From the NCBI GenBank assembly GCA_039602395.1, contig JBCNJP010000010.1, positions 93,153,729 through 93,217,728 of the forward strand: 64,000 nt of DNA, given 5' to 3'. A program made the translations under genes and the position numbers. The notes beneath the pieces were generated by a model. That model worked only from the letters and a program-made list of their open reading frames with translations. It was not told the origin of the DNA and ran no database searches. Source of the stretch: Deinandra increscens subsp. villosa (taxonomy: Eukaryota > Streptophyta > Magnoliopsida > Asterales > Asteraceae). Position 1 is the first letter of the stretch. Each line of letters opens with the position of its first letter. Shown here in pieces: positions 23,602 to 35,673 of the stretch.

Positions 23602-26600
23602 TTAACTAGCTAATTTAAGTCCCATGCCCTCGGCATGCCTTTTAAACTTCGGCCTCGACAAAGCTTTCGTGAAAGGATCAGCTAAGTTAATATCTGTGTG
23701 AACTTTGAGTAATTTGATTTCACCTAGTTCGATCTGCTCACGAACATAGTGATATCTCCTGGCATAGTGTCTGGCGCCCTTCTGAACTCCAGGTTCTTTG
23801 GCGATGATCAATGCACCCGAGTTATCGCAGTACATGTCGATCGGCAAGTTACTTGTGGGGACAATGTCAAGCCCACTAATAAACTTCCTTATCCAGACAG
23901 CCTCCATTGCAGCTTCCGAAGCAGCAATGTACTCAGACTCTGTTGCAGACATAGCAACTGTGGTTTGTTTCTTGCTTTTCCAATCCACAGCGCCTCCATT
24001 CATAACGAAGACGTATCCAGACTGAGACTTCGTGTCATCTCTATCAGTCTGAAATCCAGCATCACAGTATCCGGTCACTTTGAGCTCTTGATCTGGATTT
24101 CCCCCATATACCAAAAACAAATCTCTAGTAGCCCGTAGGTACTTAAGAATGGTCTTAACAGCAGTCCAGTGACTTTCACCTGGGTTCTGTTGATAACGGC
24201 TAACGATATTCTGCGCAAACGCTATATCAGGTCTAGTGCATCTCACCGCATACATTATAGATCCTACAGCCGAAGCATAAGGGACTCTTTGCATACGCTT
24301 CACCTCATCAGGTGTAGAAGCACCTTGTTTGACCGATAGACCAAGTCCTTCCTACATAGGTACATTACCACGCTTGGAATTCTCCATCTTGAATCGCTTC
24401 AAGATCTTATCAATATAAGCACTTTGACTTAGTCCAATCAACCGCTTAGTTCTATCTTTATAGATCTTGATTCCAAGAATGAATGCTGCTTCTCCCAAGT
24501 CTTTCATGGCAAAACACTTTCCAAGATGGGATTTTACATCTTGCAACATTGGAATGTGTTTTCCTATTATCAGTATGTCATATACATATAAGAAAAGGAA
24601 AGTAACATTACTCCCACTAGCTTTGCGATATACACATGGCTCATCGGGATTCTGAACGAAACCAAACTTTTTGATTTCTTCATCAAACCGTTTATTCCAA
24701 CTCCTCGATGCTTGCTTTAGTCCATAAATGGACCTTTGAAGCTTGCATACTTGGTTAGGATGTTTTGGATCAATGAACCCTTCAGGTTGATCCATATAGA
24801 CTTCTTCATCCAAGTAACCATTTAAGAAGGCAGTCTTAACATCCATTTGCCATATCTCAAAGTCATAGTACGCTGCTATGGCTAAGAGAATCCTAATAGC
24901 TCTTATGTCTGCTACTGGTGAAAAGGTCTCATCATAGTCAACGCCAAAACGTTGAGTATAACCTTTCGCCACGAGACGAGCTTTATAGGTGTGTACATTT
25001 CCATCCATGTCGGTCTTCTTCTTGAAGAGCCATTTACTCCCAACGGTTCTTGCGTTAGGAGGAAGATCAACCAGGGTCTAAACGTGGTTATCTTGCATGG
25101 ATTTCATTTCCACATTCGCAGCTTCAAGCCATTTGTCAGATTCCGGATCTGATAATGCAGCTTTGAAGTTCGGAGGCTCATTGAGATCTCCTGATACGTC
25201 ATCTTCGGATTCGACTAGACCAATCCATCTATCCGAATTACGTACGACCCTTTCGGATCTACGAAGTGGAATCGCAACATCATCGACTTGAGGTTCATCA
25301 CTTTGAACATTCCCCCCCCCCCCCCCCAAGTTGATGATTGCTAGTTGTTTCAGAAGGTGACACATCTTCTAGTAGTTCTACAATTCTCCCACTGTTCTCT
25401 TGAGCTATAAAATTCTTTTAAAAGAATTCAGCATATCGAGCAACACGAACAGTGTTTTCGGAAGGATTATAGAAGTAGTAACCCATTGTTTCCTTTGGGT
25501 ATCCCACGAAGATGCACTTAGTAGTCCTGGGTTGTAGTTTGTCAGGCGTATCACGCTTCACAAGTGCCTCACATCCCCAGACTCTTAAGTAAGACAACAC
25601 AGGGACTTCTCCATGCCATAATTGATATGGTGTCTTTTCAACCTTCTTGGTTGGAACCATATTTAGAACGCGTACAGCGGTTTCTAGAGCAAAATCCCAA
25701 AATGATATTGGGAGAGTTGTAAGGTTCATCATCGACCTCACCATCTCTAGTAAGGTACGATTCCTCCTCTCAGACATTCCATTATGCTGAGGAGTATAAG
25801 GAGGAGTAAGCTGTTGGACAATTCCACACGCTTTAAGATAATCGTTAAATTCTTGGCTTAAGTATTCTCCACCACGATCCGATCGAAGGATCTTGATGGT
25901 CTTACCGAGTTGATTTTCAACTTCGTTCTTGAACTCTTTGAATGTTTCAAATACCTCATGTATATGTTTAAGCAAGTAAACATAACCATAACGGCTGAAA
26001 TCATCCGTGAAAGTCACGAAGTAGCTAGCACCTTTTCTTGACACATGTCTAAATGGGCCACAAACATCAGTATGAATGAGTCCAAGTAGTTCTTTAGCCC
26101 TTTGCGGCTTATTCGGAAAGGGTTTTCTTGTCATCTTTCCTGAGATACAGAAAACGCATTTATCAAATGATTCATCATTTGATTGTAAGATCCCTTCACG
26201 TTGAAGTCTTTCAATGCGGTTTTTGCCAACATGGGCAAGACGACAGTGCCATAGATAGGTAGAGTCCAAACTAGTTTTGGCTCGTTTGCTAACAGTGAAC
26301 ATTGAATTATTTGAAACACAACCACGCATATCAATTTCATAAATGCCATCACAAGGAATAGCATCAAAATAATGAACATTATTTTTAAATCCTTGGTTTT
26401 TCAACAAAGAAACTGAAATAACACCTCTAGTGATAGAAGGTGCATAATGACAATTGTCTAATACAATTAATAACCCAGAAGGCGGAATTAAATGAAATTC
26501 TCCTATAGCTTCCACAGCTGCTGGCAAACCATTTCCAACGAACAGCTGTAAAGCTCCAGGCTTCAGTTTCCTCCTCTTTCTAAGACCCTGTAACGAATTA

Positions 26601-27570
26601 CAGATGTGAGTTCCACAGCCGGTGTCATACACCCATGAATCACTCTTAGAAAAGGAAAATAATTCAATTGTGAAGATACCTGAAGTACTAGTCCCACTAG
26701 TATTCTTTCTCTTCTTCATCAACTCAGCTAGATAGGTAGGACAGTTCCTCTTCCAGTGTCCAACTTCACCACAATGGTGACAGATCTGGTCTTTAGCCGG
26801 ATGCTCTTTTGCGGCCGGAGAGGTTTGCTTGGTTTTAGGAACAAGCGCAACTGCCTTGCCTTTTCCCTTACCATCATTCTTGCCCTTCGCCTTTTGCGGT
26901 CGTTTAGCCTTTTGGATCTTTCCCCCTTTGATCATAAGAACTTGGGGTGTTTCAGTGGCCCTTTTAGGAATCGTTTTTTCATACTCGACAAGCATAGCAT
27001 GAAGCTCAGGTATAGTCTTAGTCATACTATGCATGTTGTAGTTGCGCACAAAACCCTCAAAATCCTTTGTAAGAGATTTGAGGATCATGCCAACTGCCAC
27101 AGCCTGATTATACCCATAATTGAGCGATTCCAATTTGTCAAAGTAGCTCTTCATCTTGAGCACATGACTACTGACCGATTTACCAGTTTCAAGCTTCAAG
27201 TCGTGGAGTTCCACAACTAGGTCGAACAATTCAACACCAGCTTGTTTTTCATACATCTTCTTTAGCTCTTTGATCATATCACAAGGTGTATGAAATTCGT
27301 ATTGCTTCTGAAGATCGGGAGTCATACTCGAGACCATCATGCAAGCAACCTCATCGAATCTGCTATACTCTGCATTGTAGAACGCTTTCTCTTGATCAGA
27401 AGCATCAACAGCTGGCTCAGTCGGCCAATGATGTTCAAGGACATCGGTCCTCCGTTCAACTCTAAGGACAATCCTCACCAGTCATTGAAGTTTAATCCAT
27501 TCAGCTTTTCTCTTTCACACATTTGACGAAAAGCATGACCAACATTGTTTTGAGGAGGGTTTGTTGCCAT
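23602..27570 (-). pseudogene. Copia-2 gag-pol polyprotein with multiple breaks
   Basis: The original start codon is still present at 27570-27568 (MATNPPQNN). A deletion of about 10 bp near 27476 breaks the frame, after which 27478-25418 is open for 686 codons. That frame covers gag, knuckle CHHCGEVGHWKRNC, protease DTGCGTH and integrase, with a 36-bp in-frame deletion in the linker before integrase. It then fails at TAA 25418-25420 (Glu lost), at an expanded C16 tract (25312-25327), at TAG 25078-25080 (Trp lost) and at TAG 24352-24354 (Gln lost). The RT active site is also mutated: YVDD has become YVYD (codon 24580-24582), removing a catalytic aspartate. RNase H runs to 23602. The copy cannot be autonomous. 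Confidence 0.93.
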
Positions 27571-28619
27571 CTACAAAACAGATTAAGTTCAAAAATCAGT
27601 ATTTTCGATAATCTTTTCCTTAATAAATTTAATTACCCAATGTTTAAACATTTTAAACAATTAAGCTTATTAAGGCTAGGATCCAATTGACATGACATCA
27701 TTTCATCAGTTGATCTGCTAGAAATGATGCATTCAAAAGGTAAGTGACGATCAATAATTGTACTCCAAGTACAATTCCTAGATTTTATGGGACCTAAAAC
27801 TTGCACCAAGTGATTTGTAGTCATGTTTCATCCCATCTTTTTCCACGGGCTAAGGGTCTCACCGCCTAGCTCGCTTTAAGTCGTCCAACCAAGAACGCAC
27901 AAACTGTCCACCATCGTGTACCAATGAGTGGGAACTTGTCTTGTAGATGCTAATCTACCATTGTGTACCAATGAGTAGAGTAACACCCACAAGTGTCCTT
28001 TACGAGTTGGGTGGCAAAGACTTAAGTCTTGATTGGGTCAAATCAATTTTGATGTGTGATCAAAATGTTATGTGTGAAGATTCATGCATATCTTCACTAC
28101 ATAATGTGTTTATAAAATTCTTAGTTTGTCTTCCAAATCAAAAGAGCTCGGTAGCTCCATTTGCAACACACAAAGAAGCGTAGGGGTGAGGTTTGCAACT
28201 TTTGCAATTAAAAACCTACCCCTTTAGGGAAGCAGAGCGACCCGACTTATAACTCTCTTAGAGTGTGTTCAAATGGGTGAGCCGGTGTTTCTTTTGAGTT
28301 TTAGGACACAAATTTTATTTTATAAACAAAATCATATTTCAATAGATATTTAAGCAAATTTCGATTTTCATAAAACAAACTTGCAATTAAAACCTTTTAT
28401 TATGTCACAATTATCACAATAATCACATACTGTTAGGGTTTCTAATTATCTAACATAATTTTAATTTTAATCCTCTTTGATCTAAGTAATAACCATGAAC
28501 GATTTGCATGAAACATCATGGTTTTTACTTTCTTTTTAACATTTAAAATAAAGGTACAACATGTTGATTATCAAATAACAAAAACTTGGGTTCTCAATTT
28601 TAGATCACAAAATCAAATT

Positions 28620-28920
28620 TTAGACCTAAAATTAGGGTTTCCGATTCGGCTAGAGGTTTTCGATCCACAATATATAGTTTTCGATCGGAATCAGGGTTTC
28701 CGATCGAGAACATCACTTTTCGATTAGGGTTTCCGATCGGAAAAAGGGTTTACGATCTACGATAGGGTTTCCGATCGGAAAAAGGGTTTTCGATCGGAAC
28801 ACGGGTTTCTGATCCAACGGGTCGAGAGTTTCCGATCGGAAAACAAGGGTTTCCGATCGGGTCGAGAAGCGGTTTTCGATCAGGAACTTTTCGATCGGGT
28901 CGAAATGTCGTTTTCCATCG
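28620..28920 (-). repeat. GATCG-palindrome repeat block in the Copia-2 leader
   Basis: About ten variants of TTTCCGATCGG, each containing the palindrome CCGATCGG or a close variant, are packed into 300 bp just upstream of the PBS on the coding strand. The corresponding Copia-1 block (9840-10165) uses more TTTACGATC variants. Function is unknown. Confidence 0.7.
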
Positions 28921-29058
28921 AATTTTTTCGTTTTTACCAATTTTCGAAACCTTTTCCAATTGTAAAACACGATTTTTAATTGGATCGAAAAGCTAGAATC
29001 TGATTTGGTTACCCCCTTTCTAAGTTTTTATTCCCGGTAATTAATTAAAATCATAGGT

Positions 29059-29729
29059 GGCTCGTGATACCACTGTAGGGTTATATAACAAATTATCTCA
29101 CGAGTACGCAGTGGAAAGAAACCTATGAATTAATCTAACTAACCGGATAGAACATGTTTACCTTATGAGCTCGGATTGACTTGATCTCTTGGAGGATTTA
29201 AAGCAAATCCCTCTACGATCGCACACACGACACACCAATGCTATGTGCTAGCACTTTGATCACGAACACCTCCACTCAAGTTGGCCTTGGTCGAACCACA
29301 CAAGAACCGAAACCCCCCTTGGGTTTTCTTGTTGCCGAATTCGAGAGAAAAGAGAGAGAGAATTAGGGTTTGCCTTTTATCAGATAAAAGCAGCAGCTAA
29401 ACCTTAAACCCAGAGGGTCTATATATAGGTTTAAAAGACTTGATAAACAAGTTAAGTATTGGTATAGGAGCCCTAGATCGAAATCGACTAGAGGCCCTAT
29501 CCAAAGCCTTTTCTCAATTGTAATCCAATTACAACTCTCTCTAATTACAACTAACACCCTTTGTTAACAATTAACTGTCAGTTTTTTAACGAAACCTCGT
29601 TAAATAATTCGTGATAAATATTAATTAACTATTAATTAATATTAATACATTTGGTGTCGAGACGTGTGACCCCGTAGGCTTAAATAATTTCCGGACATAC
29701 GCTTACTATTACATGATCATATCCCTACA
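29059..29729 (-). repeat. Copia-2 primer-binding site and 5' LTR
   Basis: PBS at 29059-29072 (TGGTATCACGAGCC on the coding strand), one base inside the LTR at 29074-29729. A TATATATAG promoter box lies near 29419-29428. Confidence 0.88.
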
Positions 29730-32570
29730 GAAATGAGGCTACAGCTTGGAGGTCATAAGTTATCTGTAAAGATCGAAAGGTCTCTCGGATATCCCGTTTC
29801 TAATGATCCTCCTTGGTTGCACGAAGTAGAAGAAGAAAAGAACTTACCCAGGAAACCCTGGAAGAGGAGAAAAACCCATCTCTTATCTCCGATCATGCGA
29901 AGCATGAGTCTATCCATTATGTTCACATCAACCCAGAAGACGAAAATTCCGACAGCACGCCGGAAGCTGCGAATCAACCGACCCTGGAACTAAAGGAACT
30001 CCCGGAACATCTGGAGTATGCCTTCCTGGATGACGATCGCATCTCGCCTGTGATCATTTTTGCACACTTGAGCCCATAGGAAAAGGAAGCATTACTCGCA
30101 GTCCTGCAAAAGCAGAAAGGCTATAGCATGGAAGCTATCGGATATCAAAGGAATAAGCCCATCGCTCTGAACTCACAAAATCCTAATAGGAGACTTGTAT
30201 AAGCCCGTTATCCAACCACAACGAAGGGTAAACCCCAACGTACAAGAGGTGGTAAAGATGGAAGTTGTCAAACTTCTAGACGCTGGACTCATATACCCCA
30301 TATCTGATAGCCCATGGGTTAGCCCTGTTCACGTGGTACCCAAGAAAGGAGGAATGATTGTCATCACTAATGACAAAGATGAACACAATATCTACTCGCA
30401 CAGTTACTAGCTAGAGAGTCTGCATAGACTATAGAAGGCTAAATGACGCCACTCGAAAGGATAACTTTCCTCTGCCATTCATAGACCAAATGTTAGAGTG
30501 TTTGTATGGATACATGTACTATTGCTTCCTTGACGGTTTTTCCGGATACTTTCAGATCCCTATAGATCCGAAAGATCAAAAGAAAACAACATTTACATGT
30601 CCATACGGCACCTTCGCTGCCGACGCATGCCTTTTGGTTTATGTAATGCTCCCGCTACATTTCAGCGTTGCTTGGTTGCCATTTTCCATGATATGATCGA
30701 AAAGTCCATGGAAGTATTCATGAATGATTTTCGATTTTTGGCAACTCGTTTGACCATTGTCTGCAAAATCTCGAGAAAATGCTCGCCCGATGCGAAGAAA
30801 CTAATTTAGCTCTCAATTGGGAGAAATGTCATTTTATGGTCCAAGAAGGCATAGTTCTCGGCCATAAATTTCCCAAGCTGGATTAGAAGTAGACAAAGCA
30901 AAGATATACATTATCTCTCGTCTACCCCCTCCATCTTCCGTCCGCGACATCCGCAATTTTCTCGGACACGCAGGTTTCTACCGGCGTTTCATTAAGGACT
31001 TCTTCAAAATCTCTAGGCCCTTGACGAAACTGCTGGAGAAAGAAGCAGTCTTCGACTTCGACAAAGACTGTATCAAAGCTTTCTCCCTCCTTAAGGACAA
31101 ACTTGTCCATGCACCAATTATGACTGCGCCGGACTGGTCTCTCCCCTTTGAGATCATGTGTGATGCAAGTAACTATGATGTGGGGGTAGTACTAGGTCAG
31201 CAAAAAGACAATCACTTTCACCCGATTTACTATGCCAGTAAAACGCTTAACAACACCTAGGAAAACTACACAGTTACCGAAAAGGAGTTGTTGGCAGTAG
31301 GGTTTGCTTTCGATAAGTTTTGTTCATATCTGGTGTTATCAAAGACTATTGTTTTCACAGATCACGCAGCCATCAGATACCTCTTCAGAAGCAAGACACA
31401 AAACCAAGGCTCATCCGTTGGATTCTTCTCCTTCAAGAGTTCGACATTGAGATTAGGGACAAGAAAGGTGCTGAAAACACGGCCATTGATCACCTCTCAA
31501 GGCTTGAAAGCTATACTCAGTCTTTAGGAGGAGAAATAAATGAAAGGTTTCCGACAGAGTACCTCGAAAGAGTTGACTCTTCTGTTGAACCCTGGTTTGT
31601 AGACACGACAAACTATCTCGCAAGCGTCCTCGTACCTAAAGGATTAACACATAAATATCAAAGAAAATTGTTCGCTGAAGTTAAATATTTCTTGTGGGAA
31701 GACCCATATCTTTTCAATATATGCGCCGACCAACTTATCTAAATATGTGTCTATGGCACCGAGACCACTAGCATTCTTAAACATTGTCACTCTGGATCTT
31801 GCGGAGGCCATAATGGAGCCAACTCCACCACAAGAAAAGTCTTAGACTCTAGCTTCTACTGGCCAACTATATCAAGATGCTCACAAACTGGTACGCACCT
31901 GTGACGCTTGTCAAAGACTGGGAACATCTCCTCGCGCAACGAGATGCCCCAAAACTACATCCAGATTTGTGAAGTCTTTGTATGGGGACTTGACTTCATG
32001 GGACCATTCCAACTTCGAGAGGAAACAACTACATCCTTGTGGCCGTGGACTACGTCTCCAAATGGAGTAATCCATAAGGTTTAAATAGCCTACCATATTC
32101 AAACAAATGGTCAAGATGAAGTAACCAACCGAGGCATCAAAAGAATCTTAGAAAAAGTGGTGGGTAATTACCGGAAGGATTGGGCTGACAAGCTCGATGA
32201 TGCACTTTGGGCATTTCGAACAGCCTACAAAAATCCAATTGGTACTACCCCGTACAGAATGGTTTATGGCAAAGCTTGCCATCTCCCTGTTGAATTAGAA
32301 CATAAGGCTTACTGGGCCCTTCGCACATTAAACATGGACCTTAAGAAATCAGGTCAGAATCGACCCGGTTACTTAACGGAGCTCAAAGAATTAAGTGGCC
32401 AAGTCTATGCCAATTCCAGCATCTACAAGGACCGGACCAAGAAATACCATGATTCGCGACTGAAGAAGCTAAGAAAGATTTAAGAAGAAGATAAGGTTCT
32501 GCTATATAACCCCTGTCTAAGACTATTCCCTGGAAAGTTAAAATCCAGATGGACTTGACATTACCAAGTG
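29730..32570 (+). pseudogene. Athila/Tat-like pol: RT, RNase H and integrase remains
   Basis: This continues the frame cut at 22113. 30195-30410 opens the RT (VVKLLDAGLIYPISDSPWVS). 30490-30810 continues through FLDGFSGYFQIPIDP and MPFGLCNAPATFQ to an active site reading FMND, where the first catalytic Asp is replaced by Asn (30723-30725). 30930-31260 and 31288-31742 carry FLGHAGFYRRFI, RNase H (MCDASNYDVG) and DHLSRLES. The integrase core is badly decayed and partly deleted (31750-32110), but 32157-32483 retains ALWAFRTAYKNPIGTTPYRM and GKACHLPVELEHKAYWAL, a signature of plant Athila-type integrases. Numerous stops and frameshifts make it a long-dead element. Confidence 0.85.
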
Positions 32571-33499
32571 GTGCATGTTTATCCCTATGGTGTTGTTGAC
32601 ATATGCACCAATGATAAATCTGTATTCAAAGTCAACGGCCATCGTCTCAAACTCTATGAAGGAATATTTGACCATGACGAAGAAAACCTTCCACTAGAAA
32701 GTAATGCACATAGTGTATCAATGGGTCCGGCCTAGGACCCAGAAATAAATTTAGGCCACCTATCCATAGATTAGGAAATTAATAAAAAGTCAAAATCAAG
32801 ACAAATGCAATTCTTAAGTTCAGCACGCCCCGTGCTAAACTCACACGCCCTGTGATAAAATCGGCACACGCCGTGCCTGATTGCATCATCACAGGTCTGT
32901 AGTCACAAGATGCCATCTGATTTCCGACAGCTAAGCACGTCCCGTGCCTAGCTTGGCACACCATGTGCCGTCTGACAGAGTGCTAGAGATCAGCATTTTG
33001 CTGCCATCTTTTGGCTACATATGCTTTTTATCCTCTCCTTTCACTTTCATCCTACCTTCTGAAGTCAAAACACACACACACCCATTAAGGTAAGTTCTCT
33101 TTTGTCTTCATCATTCCATCTTCATAACCCTTCTTCTTTTAGCCATGAACACAAGAACGTTCTTTGTGTTCAAAGCTATATTTCCAGCTCATTTTTCTCA
33201 TACTTTCTTGTTATCCCAACCCCATGTATACAAGTTTATGTCACAAAACCCACAAAGGTTGTTTTTGAGTTCTCTAAATCATAGTTTTTGCTAAAAACGT
33301 GACTAAAACTTGCAAAAACACAATTTTTAAAAACAAAAAATGGAATGGGTTGAGAAAAACAAAGCTTTCCTGAAAATTTGAAACTCAAAAAATCATGTCT
33401 CGATGAACAGCACGCCCCATGCTAAACTAGGCACGGGTCGTGCCGCTCTTCTGTACATGCATAAAAGTAGTAGTTTTTTTTCTTCAGAAATGGTGATCA
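32571..33499 (+). other. Non-coding gypsy 3' region with GC-palindrome words
   Basis: No gene. Variants of CACGCCCCGTGC occur at about 32822-32975 and 33408-33445, the same word found in the LTR at 35.7-36.8 kb and in its inverted copy at 1-1223. Confidence 0.5.
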
Positions 33500-33907
33500 T
33501 TGAAGATTAAGACAAGAACAACGTTTGATCTGGTGGACCTCCTACGGATTTTAACCTTGATGAACCAAGTCATGACCTTAAGAGCAAACTTGGATGAAGC
33601 TTATGAACGAGAGCTCGAGCTAAACAATAGGGTCAACTTCTTGATCATTGCCTTTGAGTTCCTGGCAGGATGCATAGCCTCTCTGAGCGAGAGACTTGAG
33701 TCCATCATGGAGCCCACTTTCGTGCTCTCGGACGCCCCATGGCCCGAAGATGAGGTGTTGGGAGACATAAACTTTGTGTCCCACATTCTGGACGACGACA
33801 TGTTCATCGATGTCCCTGTGCTTGATGGCGTAGTTTATGACTTTGTCATCAACCTGGACGATGAAGAGGATCTCCCCAAGCTCTCGCACGACCAGGCTAG
33901 TCACTAG
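33500..33907 (+). CDS. Small hypothetical ORF in the gypsy 3' region
   Basis: A 135-codon ORF with a heptad-like charged stretch (YERELELNNRVN) followed by hydrophobic LIIAFEFLAGCIASL and a very acidic tail rich in Asp. It lies after pol in the Athila-like element, the place of the extra ORF in that clade, and may be the truncated end of such a product. I do not recognise a domain. It could equally be incidental. The predicted coiled coil is the only structural hint. Confidence 0.35.
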   Translation: MKIKTRTTFDLVDLLRILTLMNQVMTLRANLDEAYERELELNNRVNFLIIAFEFLAGCIASLSERLESIMEPTFVLSDAPWPEDEVLGDINFVSHILDDDMFIDVPVLDGVVYDFVINLDDEEDLPKLSHDQASH

Positions 33908-35673
33908 GGGGAGCTCTCAATTGTGAAGCTAGGAAGAAGCCGAGTAGAAGAATTAGGAATGGAATAAAGTAGCTTGATTGTGCGTATGTTTGGTGTTTGT
34001 TTATGACTGATCCTAATGAAACCCATATAGCGGGATTATTTTGGCATGTTTTAGATTTTACATTAGAAATGGCCTTGGTGTAATGTAAGTCTAAAGACAT
34101 GTATCATCTTGATTTGACTATGCTTAGTATGGTTAATTTAGCTTAGTTTATCTTCTTTTTTTTGTTAATATTTGTGTCTTGAGCATTTGTGATACAGGTA
34201 TCGGTTTTGTAGTCTGATTCGAACCGGAAGGTCACAATACTTGGCGTGGTAACCATTCCACGGGAAAAAGAGTCAGAAAACAGTGGAAGTGCTGCCCAAA
34301 TTTTTCCAAGACCAAACTATTTTATTGTCATTGTCCCTAGTCTACTATTGTACTGGTACATTGAGGACAATGTACATTTTAAGTGTGGGGACGGAAAATA
34401 ACGGGTAAAGTATTCGGGAACTTTAACAAATTGCTCTATCCGATATCAAGCCTTACACAAACTCTTTCAAATAAGCCTTGGTATTCCCCAATTTTTCAAA
34501 ATTTTGCTGTCTAAAACGGAACAATACGCATAACAGTTTTCCTCCTAATCATAAAGATTCCAAATTCCATTGAATTATAAACAGATTTTCAAAAATAAAT
34601 TGAAATATTTCTTTAAGGCAATATGAACCAATTTACTTTTAGAAAAAAACTTATTTTTCCCCTTCCCCCATATTCAGTGAGAATTTGAGCCCAAATATAG
34701 CATAATCACCTATATACATGCTCATTTTTCCTAAAAATTATGAGAGAAGCCTGGTGATCCGACAGAGGTAGAACTTGACATGTGTATACGTCCCGAGATG
34801 GACAAAATTGGGAACAATTATTTAAATGATTGAGGCACCTAGGATTTTTCCACCATCCGTTTCTTAACCCCTTTTCCTTAACTCATAAAAATTCCCCTAG
34901 TTAACCCCTTTGAGCCTAAGCCTTTCATTTCTAAACCCCTTTTATTTTACAAAAATCACCCCTTTATGCAAAATAACCTCCCTTCTATTTTTATTTCTTA
35001 ATTATTTTCGTAAAAAGCGGATCATTTATAAAAACTTAACGCTGTGACTTTTCCAGAAACAAATAAAGCTATAATGTTGATCCGTAGGTCCTGAATTTAC
35101 ATTCAAATGTTGTTGTTTTGTCAAAATAAAAAGAACATATTCCGTGAAATAAAAAGCTCTCTAGAATGTAGTCTGTTCTTTCGGAAAAGTCATTGGCAAA
35201 AACCCGAGTTTGAAAAGACCGCTCATTTACACCTTTTTACCCCTTTTCATGTACACCTATCCAAACCTTACCCCAAACCTACCCTTTAAAGCCTTATGAT
35301 ACTTATGTGGATTCCAGTGAGATCTTTGGACTTTCGATCACATGTCAAGCCTATGATGTCTGCTCGTCTTCACCCAGGTATGAGTGTTCTCCCAAATAAT
35401 CAGATACAATCCTTGAGAGTTGAGTGAATAATTGTGAGGCTAATAAGTTCAAATAAAAATAAATTTCAGTAGGTTTGCCATAAATTTTTGTATTTCAATT
35501 TAATAGAAAAAATAAAAATAAATCGATGGAATAAGCCATCAAAAATTACGGAGGACCACGTATATGTTGTATCTGACCTATAAGGCGCAAGCAGATGACA
35601 TCATTGAGATTACCGGGTTTATTCTGTAAAGAGTTTTGCTTGAGGAAAAGCAAACGTTTAAGTGTGTGGATAT
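33908..35673 (+). other. Untranslated 3' portion of the gypsy element
   Basis: No gene visible. TTTAAGTGTGGGG at about 34378-34390 and a second TTTAAGTGTGTGGA just before 35674 resemble the purine-rich tracts found ahead of Athila-type 3' LTRs. Confidence 0.5.

Larger units (their letters stand above)
22114..29729 (-). mobile_element. Copia-2: complete but mutated Ty1/copia retrotransposon
   Basis: The 7616-bp element has 656-bp LTRs at 22114-22769 and 29074-29729 and a perfect 5-bp target duplication GAAAT (22109-22113 and 29730-29734). It belongs to the Copia-1 family, same orientation and organisation. I count roughly nine or ten LTR differences (about 1.4 percent), so it is older than Copia-1. 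It lies inside the protease region of the plus-strand Athila-like element, whose reading resumes directly after the target duplication. Confidence 0.95.

Noticed and set aside
28713..28970. ORFs with repeated Asp-Arg-Lys-Pro-type units in the Copia-2 leader
   Set aside because: They arise from the CCGATCGG repeat block; the frame is not preserved in Copia-1.
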